Positions 11,760 to 23,990 of a stretch of 64,000 nucleotides of DNA are shown piece after piece. A program made the position numbers and the translations under genes. Within the stretch, counting starts at the first letter, position 1, and every line of letters starts with the position of its first letter. Origin of the DNA: Epiperipatus broadwayi. Taxonomy: Eukaryota > Onychophora > Udeonychophora > Euonychophora > Peripatidae. The stretch lies in contig JAQFVV010000031.1 of the NCBI GenBank assembly GCA_028023455.1, forward strand, positions 2,170,001-2,234,000. Direction: 5' to 3'. Under the pieces are notes generated by a model. The model did not search any database. It was not told the DNA's origin and saw nothing but the letters and a program-made list of their open reading frames with translations.

Positions 11760-11828
11760 AAACTATCCTAGAGCCTCTCTGAGGAGTGCCAAAGCATGAA
11801 ACCATTGGTCAGGGTTTGGGGGTAGTTT
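11760..11828 (+). ncRNA. Type I hammerhead ribozyme, intact core (C2 right arm)
   Basis: Outer helix I is AAACTATCC (11760-11768) with GGGTAGTTT (11820-11828), nine pairs with one U.G. Inner helix I is CTCT (11775-11778) with AGGG (11811-11814). Core CTGAGGA is at 11779-11785. Helix II is GTGC (11786-11789) with GCAT (11794-11797), loop CAAA. GAAA is at 11798-11801. Helix III ACC/GGT closes an ATT triloop (11801-11809) and is also nearly self-complementary. NUH is GTC at 11808-11810; cleavage would follow 11810. The helices differ in sequence from family A yet draw the same fold, which is covariation support. Confidence 0.85.
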
Positions 11829-11891
11829 CTGATATATTTTAAATGCTTTCTTTTGGTTAGCATTTATCACAAAGCTTGTAGAATCTGATAA

Positions 11892-14204
11892 GTTTTTATT
11901 AAATAAATGAAAATTTCCAAGAACTTTTGTTAGATGGTAAACCCATAGTTAATTGAGCTAGGCATTGATTTTTTTAAAAAAAATCTTTCATTAAAGAACA
12001 ATTGCTTAGACTAATGAATTATGTCTTCTCAACATTTACTCATATTGTGAAGAGATCTAGAAAAGCATTTTGCCTAGTGCTATGCTTAATTACATTTCTA
12101 TCAATACCCATATATATATATACTGTATATTTCCTCCACCTCTACCCTGTCAGTTTAAAGTAATCAAATCAGATAAATTGATAATAATAGCTATAATGGA
12201 GTAGTTATTTCTTTGGGTATTTGATTTTTTAAAATTAAAAAAATAATAAATGCACTTTTATCACTTCAAGTATAAATACTGAAAACATTTCACAGAGGTT
12301 GTTTGCACGCTAGGAATATCGTTACAAACTGCACGAAAACATTTAATCAAACCTTATAAAGTGAAAAACAGTTATTTCAATAAAAGCGTTAGATCACGAT
12401 AGTTCAAATAAATGGTTATTAATAACAAATACTGTTTTTAATTAAAATATGGTTTTTCACATACCTGAAATAGTAGTTTCTTCTAAACGAACATAATTAT
12501 TAACTGAAATTTTTTTTTCAAATTTGACTGCATGACCCAATTAGGCCATCAGATTATTATTAAAGCACTTTCGTTTTAATGTTAAGCATAAAAATTGTCT
12601 GGAATTAAAAGTCGGTTATTGGAAGGAGGAAGGGAAAGAACGCCTTATGCATAAAAAATAAGACAAATTAAATAAATTAAAAAAAAAGAAGATATGTAAT
12701 AGAAATATTAATTTAATATTACTGCATATATTTGACGTTTAATTGTTTTTAAATCGATTTAAAATATATATATATTGACTGTAAATGAAACGTATAAGGG
12801 TTTGTTTGTTTTTATAATATAAAAATAACAAACATGAGGACATTGAAATCTCAATTTAAACAGAACAGTAGTTAATTAGTGATTAATGAGTTCTTTAAAA
12901 CATATATACAAGAATTTTAGCTTTTAATCAATCCACCGTAGTATTAAATCCTTTTAATGAGAATTCAGGTCAACAGTCTCCCACGCTAACAGAATCCAAA
13001 CTGGAAGACAATTTTGTAAACAGCCCACAGTCTACAAACAAAACAACGCGGATATGTACCATTTACTACTAAATTAAAATAAGCTTAACCATCATAATTG
13101 CTGAGCCAAAATATCTTAGCATGTATATATATGAATGTGTATAAAATATATTTGGAAAAGCAGGTAATATAAATGAATCTTTTTAAATTTAATTATCATT
13201 GATATTAAGCTTTATTACAATAGTATTACTATAAAATTGAAAAAAGTTTTCTTATAAATAACTTTAATGTTAAAAATTAAAGTATCATAAATATTCAATC
13301 TTACAATTATGAGAAATTTTTGAGATAAACGTAAAAAGGAAAAAAAGTAATTATGAGATACCTTCAGGCAGGATAGATTATTTTTAACTGGGATAACTTA
13401 AAAAATTTCTAATAAAGTATTGTAAACTTAATATAAAAAATCTAAAGAAAGATAGGCAATGAAATGAGAAATATATATCTACTAAAGTTAAAAGTTTTGC
13501 TTTGTAAATAGTTAATGTATCTCTCTGTCATGAATTCAAACCAATTCCAAGCAGACTAACATTTTTTCTAGTAACCTGTCAACATCAAAACCAGTTGGCC
13601 ATATAATTATTGAACAAAAAAATATATATGTAGCTTTTATTACTTACAAAACAAAACAAGGAAAGAAAACAATTAAAAATCCTTAAGATGCAAAAGTTGG
13701 CCAATCTGGTGATTTCTCCTTTCTTATATTTTGTTAAAAAGCCGATAGAGTAGCTTTTACCTGGTCATGTATTCTATTTAAAAGCTTTAATCATGCTAAG
13801 GCCTTCATAGCATAGCATTGATCATATACGCTTTCTGCCACTAATCTGGGACTTAAATTTTGTTAAACGGAGAATTTATTTTCAAGTTTCAAACAATGTT
13901 AAAATTGTATTTTTTTTTTTTTTAAGATAATCAGTCCATATCAACCCGCCTGGTGTCTAGCTTAAACTATATAAAAAATAATTGTATTTTAATTTTCATA
14001 TGATCATGTGGCATTTAAATACCTGAATAGCAATGAGCATAACAATTTTGTTTCTTTAATCACAGTATTTTTTAAAAAGCGTTATGCAGCTGAGATCCAA
14101 GAACTTTCACTCCTGAAATTATTACTGTATTAATGCTCCAAACAGATAAGGACAGTAAACTATAATTATTGTGCTTAGCATTTAGTTTTATCTTCTTGTT
14201 CTTG
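11892..14204. other. Stretch without recognisable genes
   Basis: No motif-bearing reading frame and no RNA gene seen. Contains TA microsatellites (around 12112 and 12764) and A/T runs. Confidence 0.5.
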
Positions 14205-14220
14205 ATTAGCACTGACATTT

Positions 14221-14326
14221 TTTTTTCCTCATGTGTCATAACATCAGCTGGGAAGCGAACCCGCTATCCTGGGACAACTGCTTGTAAAGCAGCTGTCACT
14301 GACGTCTTGACAACCAATGCCTGACA
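14221..14326 (-). repeat. tRNA-Val-like SINE with 16-bp target duplication
   Basis: attagcactgacattt lies at 14205-14220 and again at 14327-14342, bounding the element. On the minus strand it shows an anticodon-arm-like CTGCTTTACAAGCAG (stem CTGC/GCAG, seven-base loop TTTACAA, so a TAC anticodon as in tRNA-Val) and a B-box-like GGGTTCGCTTCCC, followed by GATGTTATGACACATG and an A-rich tail (T run 14221-14227 on the plus strand). The A box is poorer (TTGTCAAGACGTC). It is a SINE rather than a tRNA gene: no acceptor stem, A-tail, target duplication, and relatives at 3.2 and 24.6 kb. Confidence 0.85.
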
Positions 14327-15984
14327 ATTAGCACTGACATTTTAATTTCTCATTGTATAGTACTCCACATTTTTTATTAAACAGTATTCCATCACTTTTC
14401 AGTATATTATAAATGACTTCACAATTATTTCCAGCTCATCAATTTACTCTTATTTAAGTAGAACTAAATTCTTTTTTTTTTTTTTGTAAATATATAAAAT
14501 TATATTGTCATTTGTACCTTGATATCTGGTACCCAATATTCATTCAGTTTACTTATTTTACTTTATTATAAATTTTACACTATTATTTTTTCTTTTTTCC
14601 ACATTGAAGCAGTTATAGCTATTTTTTGTAGATACTTAAAGGATTAATTTTTCAGTGATTTAAATAACATTTTCTTTTAAATATAACTTTATCCTAGCTA
14701 ATAAAGAACAACATGTTATAGTGTCAGACATTCATAAAAAATATGATTTCTAATATGATTCTGGTGAGAAAGATATTATAATACTACAGGCATTATCTTT
14801 ATTAATTTATCTTTTTACTATACATTTATAATTTATTATCATAAATAACAGTTTCTGAAAAATCAGGAAGAGGAATAAATTGATAATGACAGATAGTCAA
14901 AACCCACAAAATATCACACTTATTTTTACATAAATTACCATTAATTTTATATTAAATAGTTGTAGTAAATTTAATATCTTATAATGAGCAATTTTTGTAA
15001 GGCAATGTAGAACAATCTCATATATTTAATGGCTAAATTGGAACTTTTTGCTAATAAAAAAGAAATTTTTTTGTTAGCCATTAAAGATTTTAGATATCAA
15101 ACATTTCAGACAATAATAACTTGAAAGAATGAAATTAATTCTAATGTAAATAATTATATCAATTTAACTTTATTTTCTATATAAAAAATACATATATTTA
15201 TTTGAAAATAAAAACTAAGTAAGGATGTATTTTTTTGCAGTTAATTTTCATAATAAGACTACTGTTTACCAATTTTATGTTCAAATTTGAAAATAGCTTA
15301 GAAAGTGAATCATTTTCTTAGATATAATTAAGATGATCAATTTTTATTAGATTTCTAAATAAGTGGAAATGAATATTTAAAAATACTTTTTAGCTCTCTG
15401 GATTTTTACTTTTATAAATGAATAGTGGTTTAAAATAGTTATATATATATCTTTTGATGAAAATATTTTTTTTTAGATTTGTGTTTTTTTAGGGAAGTTT
15501 AAAATATTGTTTTTGGAGAATACACACTTCAATATATTTGTATTAGAACTTTTTACTTGAATCTTTACATTTATAAATGTGCTTTAACTTCCAGTTGATT
15601 GCTAACATTTTTTATGCAAGTCCTAAAATAATATAATCATCAAATGACAGCTGATGTCTCATTTTATTTATATTAAGCTTTAGTATAATGCCTCTTAAGT
15701 TTGGGTGGAATTGATGACATATTACAATATATATATATCATGATACATGTACATAAATAATTACTATGATTTCCAATAATTATCAGTACACTGGAGTTGA
15801 AAATTTTGGAGTTTAATCCAGTTTCTCTGCTCCACAGCCTCTTCACATCTCTCAGAAATTTTCCTTATTTCAACCACCCATTTTATATATAGTCTATTCC
15901 TAGGTCTTTTAGAATCTCTTGAGATTCAGTTTAAGATTTCAGTTGTCTAGAAATGTCTCATATTTTAATATCATTTCTACTTTT

Positions 15985-16215
15985 TTAAATAAGCTTATGC
16001 TATATAAAAATTGTTGGAAGTTTTTTTAATCACAGTTATCCTACCCAGTCCTAAGAGTTAGTAATCAAGAGATTCCAGATGATAGTGCTTAAAAATCCCT
16101 ACCCATCTGGTTTTCAATCCAATATTCCCAGATTAGTTTCTAGCTTGTGACTTTCAACAATGGGGAGCTTTGGATCTTGCAGCAGTGCATCTGAATCCTT
16201 TTAGATTTAATGTAC
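15985..16215 (-). repeat. Family B repeat copy (decayed relative of family A)
   Basis: On the minus strand this shares with A the order ATCCAAAGCTCC...GAAACTAATCTGGGAATATTGGATTG. The hammerhead core position reads TTGTTGA instead of CTGANGA, while GAAA, helix III and the outer helix I remain visible, so it looks like a dead ribozyme. Further copies are at 18.4-18.9 kb (same strand) and 21.8-22.1 kb (opposite strand). Confidence 0.6.
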
Positions 16216-16670
16216 TTTTCCTCTAACAGTTTTTTACTTTTTTGGTATTATCAAGTGTAACAGGCACATACGTATGTTACATTGTTTTTTATTAGTAAAC
16301 ATTAAAAGAATAAAAGTTCGCCAATAAAAACTTCTTTTTTTTAGGAATTAAAAATAAAAAAAATCATCTTAAACTCGCATATATATAAAATCGCACAGAT
16401 AAATAATTATTAAAATAAAACTTTATTAAAGAAAAAGTATTTTAAAACTAAATTTTCAGAAAAGATTTAGAGATAAAAATATATGTTTAAGTTTGAAAAC
16501 AGATTAATTAATCTTTTGTAAAATGGAAATGATTATTTTAATTAGTAAACTAGCCTTGGGCATCTAAAATGTATAAGCAATGGTCAGTTAGGAAAACAAT
16601 AGGAACAGAATGGCCAATGAAAGAAATCCATCAGGGAAATCGGACCTCAACGGAAGGATCATCATCAATG

Positions 16671-16712
16671 ATGACGTAACGTCCATTGGATCCTAAAGTT
16701 ATGTATAAAAAG
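16671..16712 (+). promoter_or_regulatory. Possible promoter: CRE-like site and TATA-like box
   Basis: GATGACGTAACGTCC (about 16670-16684) contains the CREB/ATF-type TGACGTAA, and TGTATAAAAAG follows about 20 bp later (near 16701-16711). The spacing is compatible with a core promoter. No downstream coding exon is recognised. Confidence 0.25.
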
Positions 16713-17445
16713 AAAAAAATTGGAAATAAAAAGTGATTTGTTTAATTATTAAGAGAGGACTGAGATGTGTTAAGTTGGAGAATTGGAGGTGAAGGGATTG
16801 AAAAGACGTACTCTTCAATCCCTTCAGTTATTAAAAAAAAGAAAAAAAGAAATGAAACATCGCTTTTCTTATACTGAGGACAACAGGATCATCGGGGGAT
16901 TTAATGTGGATTCCAAATGGCAAGCAACGGATAAAAGGAACGTTTTGAAATCATAAGAACTTTTTGAACTCTCAGCTTTAAATATAAATAATTTATGAAC
17001 ATTTCTAAACAAAAGAACTCTAAATACTAAACTTTTCAATATTTATAAATATAAGAATTTCCTATCTGACTAAAGTAGTTAAAATGTTATTTGATGTATT
17101 TCTTTTGTAAAATCATTTCCATTTATATTTTTTTGTTCTTTAAGTTTTATTATGATTTCTGTTTTCCGATAAATTAAAATATATCAATGATAAACTTAAG
17201 TCGGGCGTGAATGGCTGTATAGATTTGTAAAGTTATATTAGGGGAGGGTAATCTTAGGTTATTCGTGTCGTTGTTGAATTGGGTCAATGGATTGGATATA
17301 TTGATGTAGTTAGTAGATGTAATGCAAGATTCGCTAAGGGCAGAATCGCTTGGGTACGCCGCACACTTCCTCTTGCCTAGGGAATGCGATCGTAAGTCGG
17401 CAAAATGACCGCAGTCCGTTTCTATGGAGTTTTTTTTATTGTTCT

Positions 17446-17482
17446 TCTCGTTAGATAGATGTAATATTCCTATCTAACGAGA
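17446..17482. other. Perfect 13-bp hairpin
   Basis: TCTCGTTAGATAG (17446-17458) and CTATCTAACGAGA (17470-17482) are perfect complements around an 11-base loop. It lies in CpG-retaining DNA and is not part of any repeat seen here. Could be a structured RNA element or protein site; function unknown. Confidence 0.8.
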
Positions 17483-18297
17483 GTCAATGTCTTATCTTAA
17501 CCTATTTTGTGTTGCCGTATTCATATTACATTGAATACATCGATGTATCAGATGGATTGACGCCAGGTTGACTGCTAACTTTTAGCCTAAGGTTAAATGG
17601 GGATAGAATGTTTTATCTTCGAATGCAAATCTATGTAGTCGATTCATACTTGACACTAAATAAAAATGCATTAAATTTAAGTTGTTTATAGACGCTTGCA
17701 TGGATTCGTTACCGGCTAATTATGTTTTGGTTTTCATATTCGATCAAAATATATATAGACATTCGGTAAATACTGATACCTTACAGTGAGTATCTAAAAT
17801 GTATTTATTCGGATGTCTTTTAAGTTATTGGTGACAATGCAAGCATCTTATGGTGAATGCTATTGGGTTACTTATAAATTTCCCTCTGCAATTGACGGTA
17901 CCAATGATTTTGTATTTTGATCATTTATGTTTATTTTGAAATGTTTTTGACCGTGGAATCTATGTAACCGATCTATACTCAACATTTTTAAACAAATCTG
18001 TGCAAACTAATAATAGTATAAAATTTAAAATGTAAATTAAAAATCTAAAATAAAAGTAAAAATAATGATAAAGCTTAAAGTAAACATATTAAAATAATAA
18101 TGTTAAATCTTATATATCTATGTGCGTAAATAAATTTTTGTATGTTAATTACTGGCAGTGGCTTATTTTATTTATTTTTTTAATATTGAAATATAATTAG
18201 ATAAGATATTATATTATTAAATCTCTGCTACTCCCTGAGCTAGTGACTTGGGCTAATGACCGGAATCAAAATTAAAAAAAAAAAAAATTTTTTTTTT

Positions 18298-18378
18298 GAC
18301 TTACGTATCTGCCTACTTTATAAATTTTTCTAGGTTCAAATGCCTAGATGGCGCCCTGTTGTGCAGTTTACGTAAGTC
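18298..18378. repeat. Small inverted repeat ends, ~81 bp
   Basis: GACTTACGTA at 18298-18307 and TACGTAAGTC at 18369-18378 are perfect complements and bound an 81-bp segment that includes GGCGCCCTG. It could be a miniature element remnant or chance. Confidence 0.4.
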
Positions 18379-18396
18379 TATCTTATCCAGATCGTT

Positions 18397-18900
18397 ACAC
18401 AAGCTACTAGCCAAATCAAAAAAAAATATTAAGATTTTCAATCAAAGTCTATATGCTTACATAATTATATAAATCTGAATTCAGCTTAGTATGTACATAT
18501 TTTGATATCCAAAGTTTTTTTAACAAAGATAACTTTATTTTTTGGCCAGGATGAATATAAAATCAGTAAATCACCACATGATATCTGCTTACACAATGCT
18601 ATTCTGCAGCAATTTCTTTTTTATTCCAGTTATGCTATCCAATATAAGCATTAATAACTAATAGATGCTACATAGTAGTGCTTAGTAAATCATTATCCAT
18701 ATCTCCAAATTAATTTTCAGCTTATGGCTTTTATAAGTGAGGAACTTTGGACCTTGAAGCAATGCACCTGTATCTTTTGGATCTAATGCACCTTTTTCTA
18801 AAAGCCATCTATTACTTCTTTATTTCACTACCAAGCTACTAGTTCAAATTGAAAAACATGTTGTTTTCAACCAAAACCTACATGATTGTATGGAATAAAG
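18397..18900 (-). repeat. Two adjacent family B fragments
   Basis: 18397-18475 and 18832-18900 both start CAAGCTACTAG and continue with TTTTCAA and a CTATATG/CTACATG block, so the same family end occurs twice about 435 bp apart. The segment 18690-18790, read on the minus strand, holds the degenerate ribozyme-like core (CTTATAA, then helix-II-like AGCC/AGCT). The 3' copy also matches 21830-21880 in reverse. Confidence 0.55.
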
Positions 18901-18929
18901 ATGCCTATAGTTGTTAAAAATGAAGGACA

Positions 18930-21600
18930 CTATCATATATATATATATCATAATCAGTTGGGTTACATGGCACACAGCAACATAGTTGTGTGTATGCACT
19001 TATATATATATATATAAAGGGAAAAGTAGAAATAAACACAAACAATAATTTTTGTAAATATTTTCTACATTTTCTGGAATAAAAATAATAAAGAAAGAGT
19101 TAAATAATTCTGGATTAAAAATAGAATTTTGTTATAAATTAAAACATTTAAAAAAATCTAAATAAATATTCACATTGTATTATTATTCTGATTTTGAATT
19201 TTTTTAAAAAATACAAGCATGATTTATTTTTGAACAACTTTTTATTAATGCTTGTATATATTTCTTTATCTATTTTAAAAATCTTTGTAGATTAAAAATT
19301 CCCAAAAATAGCTTTTAATTCAAAGTGATTTGAAGAGAGTAAAAATATGTAGATCACACCTTTAGTAAAATTTCAAAGTAGTGATTTGAAAAGATTAAAA
19401 TTGATTTTAATTAAGATAAGAATTAGACAGAAAAAACTCTGTTTTCAATTAAGGTGTTTTCATTACCTCAGAGGATTTATAAAAAGGACTGATAAAAAAT
19501 ATCAGGGCACTTTGGATAGTAATTTTTTTGAAAACAGTTCTTATCTTAATATTTTTGGGAAGCAGTTGGCTAGCAGAATTGGTGTTTGGAGAGTTATGAA
19601 AATAAAAATAGCTCTCATGATGTAGCTGAGTCAATCCAGTTGATCCAGCAGTGAGCAGTCTACTAGTTCTACATACTGAAGTTTTGATTCACTTGAAGAC
19701 TGGGTCAACTTAAAATGGATCAATTAGCCTCTACAAATGTGTTCAAGAAAACAGTTTGCTGGCCTGAAGCTCATCAAGCCCTAGACAGAAGGGAGAATGC
19801 TAACATACTTGATTACACTTTTCCAATGTTGACAACTGTCTGGATTATACTTCCCTGATGATACTTACTTATCAGCTTGCCAAGGAATTGGTAGACATAT
19901 CTGCTATTTATCTATACCAGTAAGGAACCCCAGATAAACATGTCATGTGTATATACAGCGAGTTATTTTTATATTCTATGGTCTGAAATGACATTTTAAA
20001 AATTAGAGATATATAACGATTTTATTTTTTGCTTATTAAAAAAAAAGCATTTTAAAAGTAAAACAAATGCATATAATTTTGTCTGAATTTAAAAAAATAA
20101 AAAAAAGTAAAGAATAGACATTCTATAATTTAAATTTAAAGACATTGATAACTAATCAACACGTTCCTGTCAAACAAAAATTGACTTGATATTTTTAAAA
20201 TAGTATTTATTTGTTTTAAAAAAAAAATTGATAAAGAGTGGAAGGATAATTGGAAAATAACTTTTAACAATCTTTATTATTGTAACAAATTAAAATATAT
20301 GATATACACATTAGTGTGTGCCTGCAATTCTATATGCACACACATGTATGTTAAATATGTTATTGAAATATGATAGAAAATGAATTTCATTTATATGTTA
20401 TTCATCATTTGTACTGCAATTTGTGTGTATATTTATATATCAATGTATGTCAGATAGACACATTTAGATGAAAATTAATGTAATTCTATCATTTTTATAA
20501 TTTCAAATACATTATGTAAATAAATTAATATATTTCACTAATATGCAAATATATATAAGCAGTTTAAATAAATCAAGCATGAAATATTTGTATTATTAAA
20601 AATATGTTACAAAGTTTAACCATTTATTATTTTTATGTAACAAGTTAAATATGTTCCAAATATCATTGAGTGTCAAATAGGACTTATATGTAAATTTTAA
20701 TCATTTTTTGACAATTCAAATGTATTCATTGTAACTTAATGTATTGCATGTTCGTGCAAATTATATATAAGTGAACTCATTAAGAAATATTGTAAACCAT
20801 AATAATAATTTGAATTGTGTGTAGTAATTTTGTAAATCACAAATGTGATACTTTTTTATTATATGTTAATCAAAATCAGAAGGCTTCTAATTGTAGAGCC
20901 ATATTATAAAGACCTTATTTTCATATTTTATATATACTGTTAATAAACTTGAATTCAATTAACAATTGTATTGCATCATCTCTTGGTCATGATAACAGTA
21001 CTTGATCTTATGTTCTTCCAAGCTAGATTCATGTATGATGACTGATATATAAATGGGATGTTTATTTAGTACTTAAGGGGTATTCCAGTCTGATATTATC
21101 CTGATTTGCCACAAGAATATTTTTTAAAGCCATTTATTTTAGTTTAGTCTTAGAAAAGAGAAGTTTATAGATGGTCAGTACATTAATGCTACTAAGTGAC
21201 CAGAGCATGGATGATGATCAGCATGTTTTAGTATCCCAACATTATTGTTTTCAATTATTATGTATTTTGATGGATGAGCACTAAATTGGTGCATTCAAAT
21301 TAATCTTTAAATAATTGCTCCAAGCTGACAAAGGCTAAATAGTTGGCCTGGTCTACAAAAGACCCATTTGCAATTCAGTTATCAGATTGATTGTTGATTT
21401 TATTCTGATTTATTGTATTGATTTATTTTGATGATGATATTCCCATCAATGGTGTTGATGGATGACCTTTTACTTATTTATAATGCTGGTTGATGAAGTT
21501 ATAATTATATTTTTAGGTTCTCTAAGGAGTTAACTGGGCTGATTTTACAAAGATATATTGATCTCACACTCTCCTGTATATATAATATTGCTTATATATT
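18930..21600 (-). repeat. Unidentified repeat F, copy 2 (inverted relative to copy 1)
   Basis: Read on the minus strand this follows copy 1 (6190-9180) from end to end, with small indels giving a shorter length (about 2.7 against 3.0 kb). Its outer end near 18955-18975 carries the AACCCAACTGATTATGA version of the copy 1 end and a TA run. Overall divergence looks substantial, so the copies are old. The open frames at 19386-19634 are not conserved between copies. Confidence 0.75.
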
Positions 21601-21829
21601 TGAATATTAAATGTTACTGTAATGTCTTACTTTTTGATAGTAAACATCACTCTTAATTACTTCAAACATATCTTAAATATTATACTTGTTTGTAAATTTT
21701 ATTATTCGAAATATTTTGCATACTTGGGGTTAATGATGATTTTGCCATCACTCCATATCCACCTGTATTTGCTACTGCCATCCTGTTTCAATATATATAA
21801 TGATCTGGTTTTAGGTCTATATAATTATA

Positions 21830-22110
21830 CAAGCATATAGGCTTTGATTGAAACATTAATATATTTTTCAATCCAGGCTAGTAGCTTGAGAATAAAAGAA
21901 AGAAGTAAATGATGGCTGCTAGAGGAATGGTACATTAGATCCAAATAATCCAAATGCACTGCTCCAAGATTCAAAGCTCCTCATTGTGGAAAGCCACAAA
22001 CTAAAATCTAATCTGGGAATATTGAAGAGACAGCACTGGACCGGGATCTATTAAGTACTACCATATGGCATTTAACGATTACTAAAGCTTATGCTAGGTG
22101 TCACAATTGT
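21830..22110 (+). repeat. Family B repeat copy
   Basis: Contains AAGCTCCTCATTGTGGAAAG, CACAAACTAAAATCTAATC and TGGGAATATTGAA, which line up with the family A ribozyme region but with a broken core (TTGTGGA for CTGANGA and AAAA for GAAA). Outer blocks near 21841-21880 match those at 18.4 and 18.84 kb in reverse. Confidence 0.55.
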
Positions 22111-22773
22111 CATAAAAAATTGCTTCTGAATAACTTGTATGAGCAGGTGTCATGTAATATTTTATTGATTTTAAACTTCAATTTATCATGAAGCTTTTCA
22201 ATTGTTTAATTGTAGATAACTATTGTAAATAAAAATTAAGATAAATAGAATCTCTAATAATAATAATAATTAAGTTATACATAATAAAAAAAGTAGAATT
22301 TTTTAAAGTAAAATATTATTCAGAAATATCTACTGATATTATTTATAGAAAAGTGAATCAAAACAATGACTAGATCTTTATTAGACTGCATAATCATTAT
22401 TAAGTGACAGCCATGCCATAAACTGGGGTTCAAAAATTTGTACACATTAAGGTCAAGATTTTATTTTTTTTACATCCCATTTATAGACAATCTAGCTAAT
22501 CTTTTAATAATTATTTGACAATGGACATTTAGCAAGGTAAGAAAATGTAGCAAGCCAAAGGTATTATTAGCTATAGTTGTCAAATAAGTGTTAATGCACT
22601 AAATATAAAATAAAAAAATATAATTGTAGTCATGTTTTTACAGGTTCTAAACTCATGATATCCTTTTATTATGATTTAAATTTACTTTTACCATGACAGT
22701 GATCCAAGTACATTTAATCTACTAAATATTAAACGATCACCATTCTTTATGCTTACACAAGCTGTTTACGCAG

Positions 22774-22955
22774 AGGCTAAACTCTCCATACAGTACTCTC
22801 AGATCCAAGGCTCCTCACTTATGAAATTCATAAGCTAGAAAGTAATATGAGGATATTGGATGAATAAGCACTAGATAAGGATTTTATGCACAAACATTCT
22901 TGCATTCATTGGTTGCTCTGGTCTGAGTGATGCTACTGTAAGGATAGTTTAACTT
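22774..22955 (+). repeat. Family A copy with left arm deleted; dead hammerhead
   Basis: Starts with the left-arm end AAACTCTCCATACAGTA, then jumps directly to the right-arm start CTCTCAGATCCAAGGCTCC. So the copy descends from a palindrome like A1 with most of one arm lost. The core at 22818-22824 reads CTTATGA: the invariant G5 is T, and helix II is weakened, so the ribozyme should be inactive. GAAA remains at 22838-22841. Confidence 0.7.
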
Positions 22956-22994
22956 CTGTGTACATTTAATCTATGTAGCTATAGTCTTAGTTAA

Positions 22995-23990
22995 GAAATA
23001 ATCATATAGCTATTATATTGGAAGAAAGGTCTCTGATTCATCTGCATTAGTCAGATCAGTGACAAAATGCTGACTAAAAAAAACAAATATATAATTATAG
23101 ATGTCATACTTGTAAGAATATAAAATATGAGCCCACAATTTATCCTTTATGTCTTTATTATTTTCTTGATCTACAACAGAACTGCATATTATACTACATT
23201 TCATTCTAAACTTCTTTATATATAATGTATAAAATGAATAATAGCTCACCTTTTATATAAACCTTGATTATAATATAAAAAGTATTGTTTATTATTTATA
23301 TTGTAAATGTACTGTACTTTTCGACATGCATATATAGATATAACAGATGCATTACATGTATGGTATGCATACATAAATTAAGATTATGACACAAACAAGA
23401 TTTTAAAAAAATAATGTTATTAATAATAAATTGAGAAAGTATATTTACATAGATATTTACAATACTGTGTATGTGTTTAATCATTCATAATTCTGTTCCA
23501 TCATAATTAAATACCTGTTCTGGACATTTATTTTCTTTCAAGAATTTTGTTAAATTATAATAAAAACATAATGGAAGTTTCATCATGAGCAGATTCACCA
23601 ATTGTTTTAATATTTTAAACACTGTAATAGTTTTAGAATCTATACAACCATAGCTTGGAATTGCGCTATTTAGATTTCTGTCTAAATTCTTCATGGAGAT
23701 TTAAAGCTATCTGACATAAATAAGATAGTCAAACATAATGCCTTTACAATCCATATCATTTAACCATAGATTTAAGCCTTTTTTCATTTTACCTTTTTTA
23801 TAACTATAGTTGTTTCAGGGTCACAAGTAACAGTAGACAAATGTGTTTCTTTTATAACTTCTCTAATCAATAACTCATTAATTTGAAACACATCTGATTT
23901 CTTTTTCTTTTATTAATATTTTTTTCTCATTTAATGAAAGTACTCTATGACTTTTTTGTTTTTGTATTTACCACGTTTTGCATTAAAATA
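22995..23990 (-). pseudogene. pogo/Tigger-type transposase remnant
   Basis: On the minus strand, 23990-23700 gives in broken frames INELLIREVIKETHLST and GLNLWLNDMDCKGIMF, which match the CENP-B-type DNA-binding block (L..W..D...KGI) of pogo-superfamily transposases. The open stretch 23694-23485 ends FLKENKCPEQVFNYDGTEL, the segment around the first catalytic aspartate (usual form NADETGL); here the D is kept but the flanking E is changed. Near 23065-23020 NADESETFLP looks like a second version of that same box, so either two copies overlap or the match is partly chance. Repeat G interrupts at 23286-23485. Clearly non-functional. Confidence 0.5.
23286..23485. repeat. Repeat G, copy 1
   Basis: Resembles 33198-33375: both have GTTTATT, a GTACTGTAC/GTACAGTA block, TTTTCGACATGCA/TTTTCAACATGCA, then AATAAATTGAG/AATGAATTGAG and ATATTTAC...CTGTGT. 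It sits inside the transposase remnant. Nature unknown. Confidence 0.45.

Larger units (their letters stand above)
11178..11877. mobile_element. Foldback element C2 with hammerhead ribozymes and 14-bp target duplication
   Basis: The sequence gtagaatctgataa flanks it at 11164-11177 and 11878-11891. Long inverted arms run from about 11201 to a centre near 11535 and back to 11877: outer ends are AAGCTTTGTGATAAATGCTAACC and its complement, and the centre is GACTATAAATAGTC on one side and the same on the other. About 23 bp at the left (11178-11200) have no mirror on the right, as in C1. Each arm holds a hammerhead ribozyme on its own strand. Interior blocks (TAGATCTAAAAATACCAA, TTATCTAACTAAAATAGC) are shared with C1, so the two are one family. 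No protein is encoded. The 14-bp duplication is longer than typical of cut-and-paste DNA elements and fits retroposition. Confidence 0.85.
16540..18380. other. CpG-retaining, probably unique DNA
   Basis: Between about 17200 and 17420 CG dinucleotides are frequent (around a dozen in 220 bp), unlike the repeats around it where CG is nearly absent. No reading frame with recognisable motifs is visible. It contains a CRE-like/TATA-like pair, a 13-bp hairpin and a small inverted repeat, listed separately. It may be a regulatory region or first exon of a gene outside the window; that is inference. Confidence 0.4.

Noticed and set aside
16872-16900. CTGAGGA motif
   Set aside because: No GAAA partner at the required distance and no flanking helix I.
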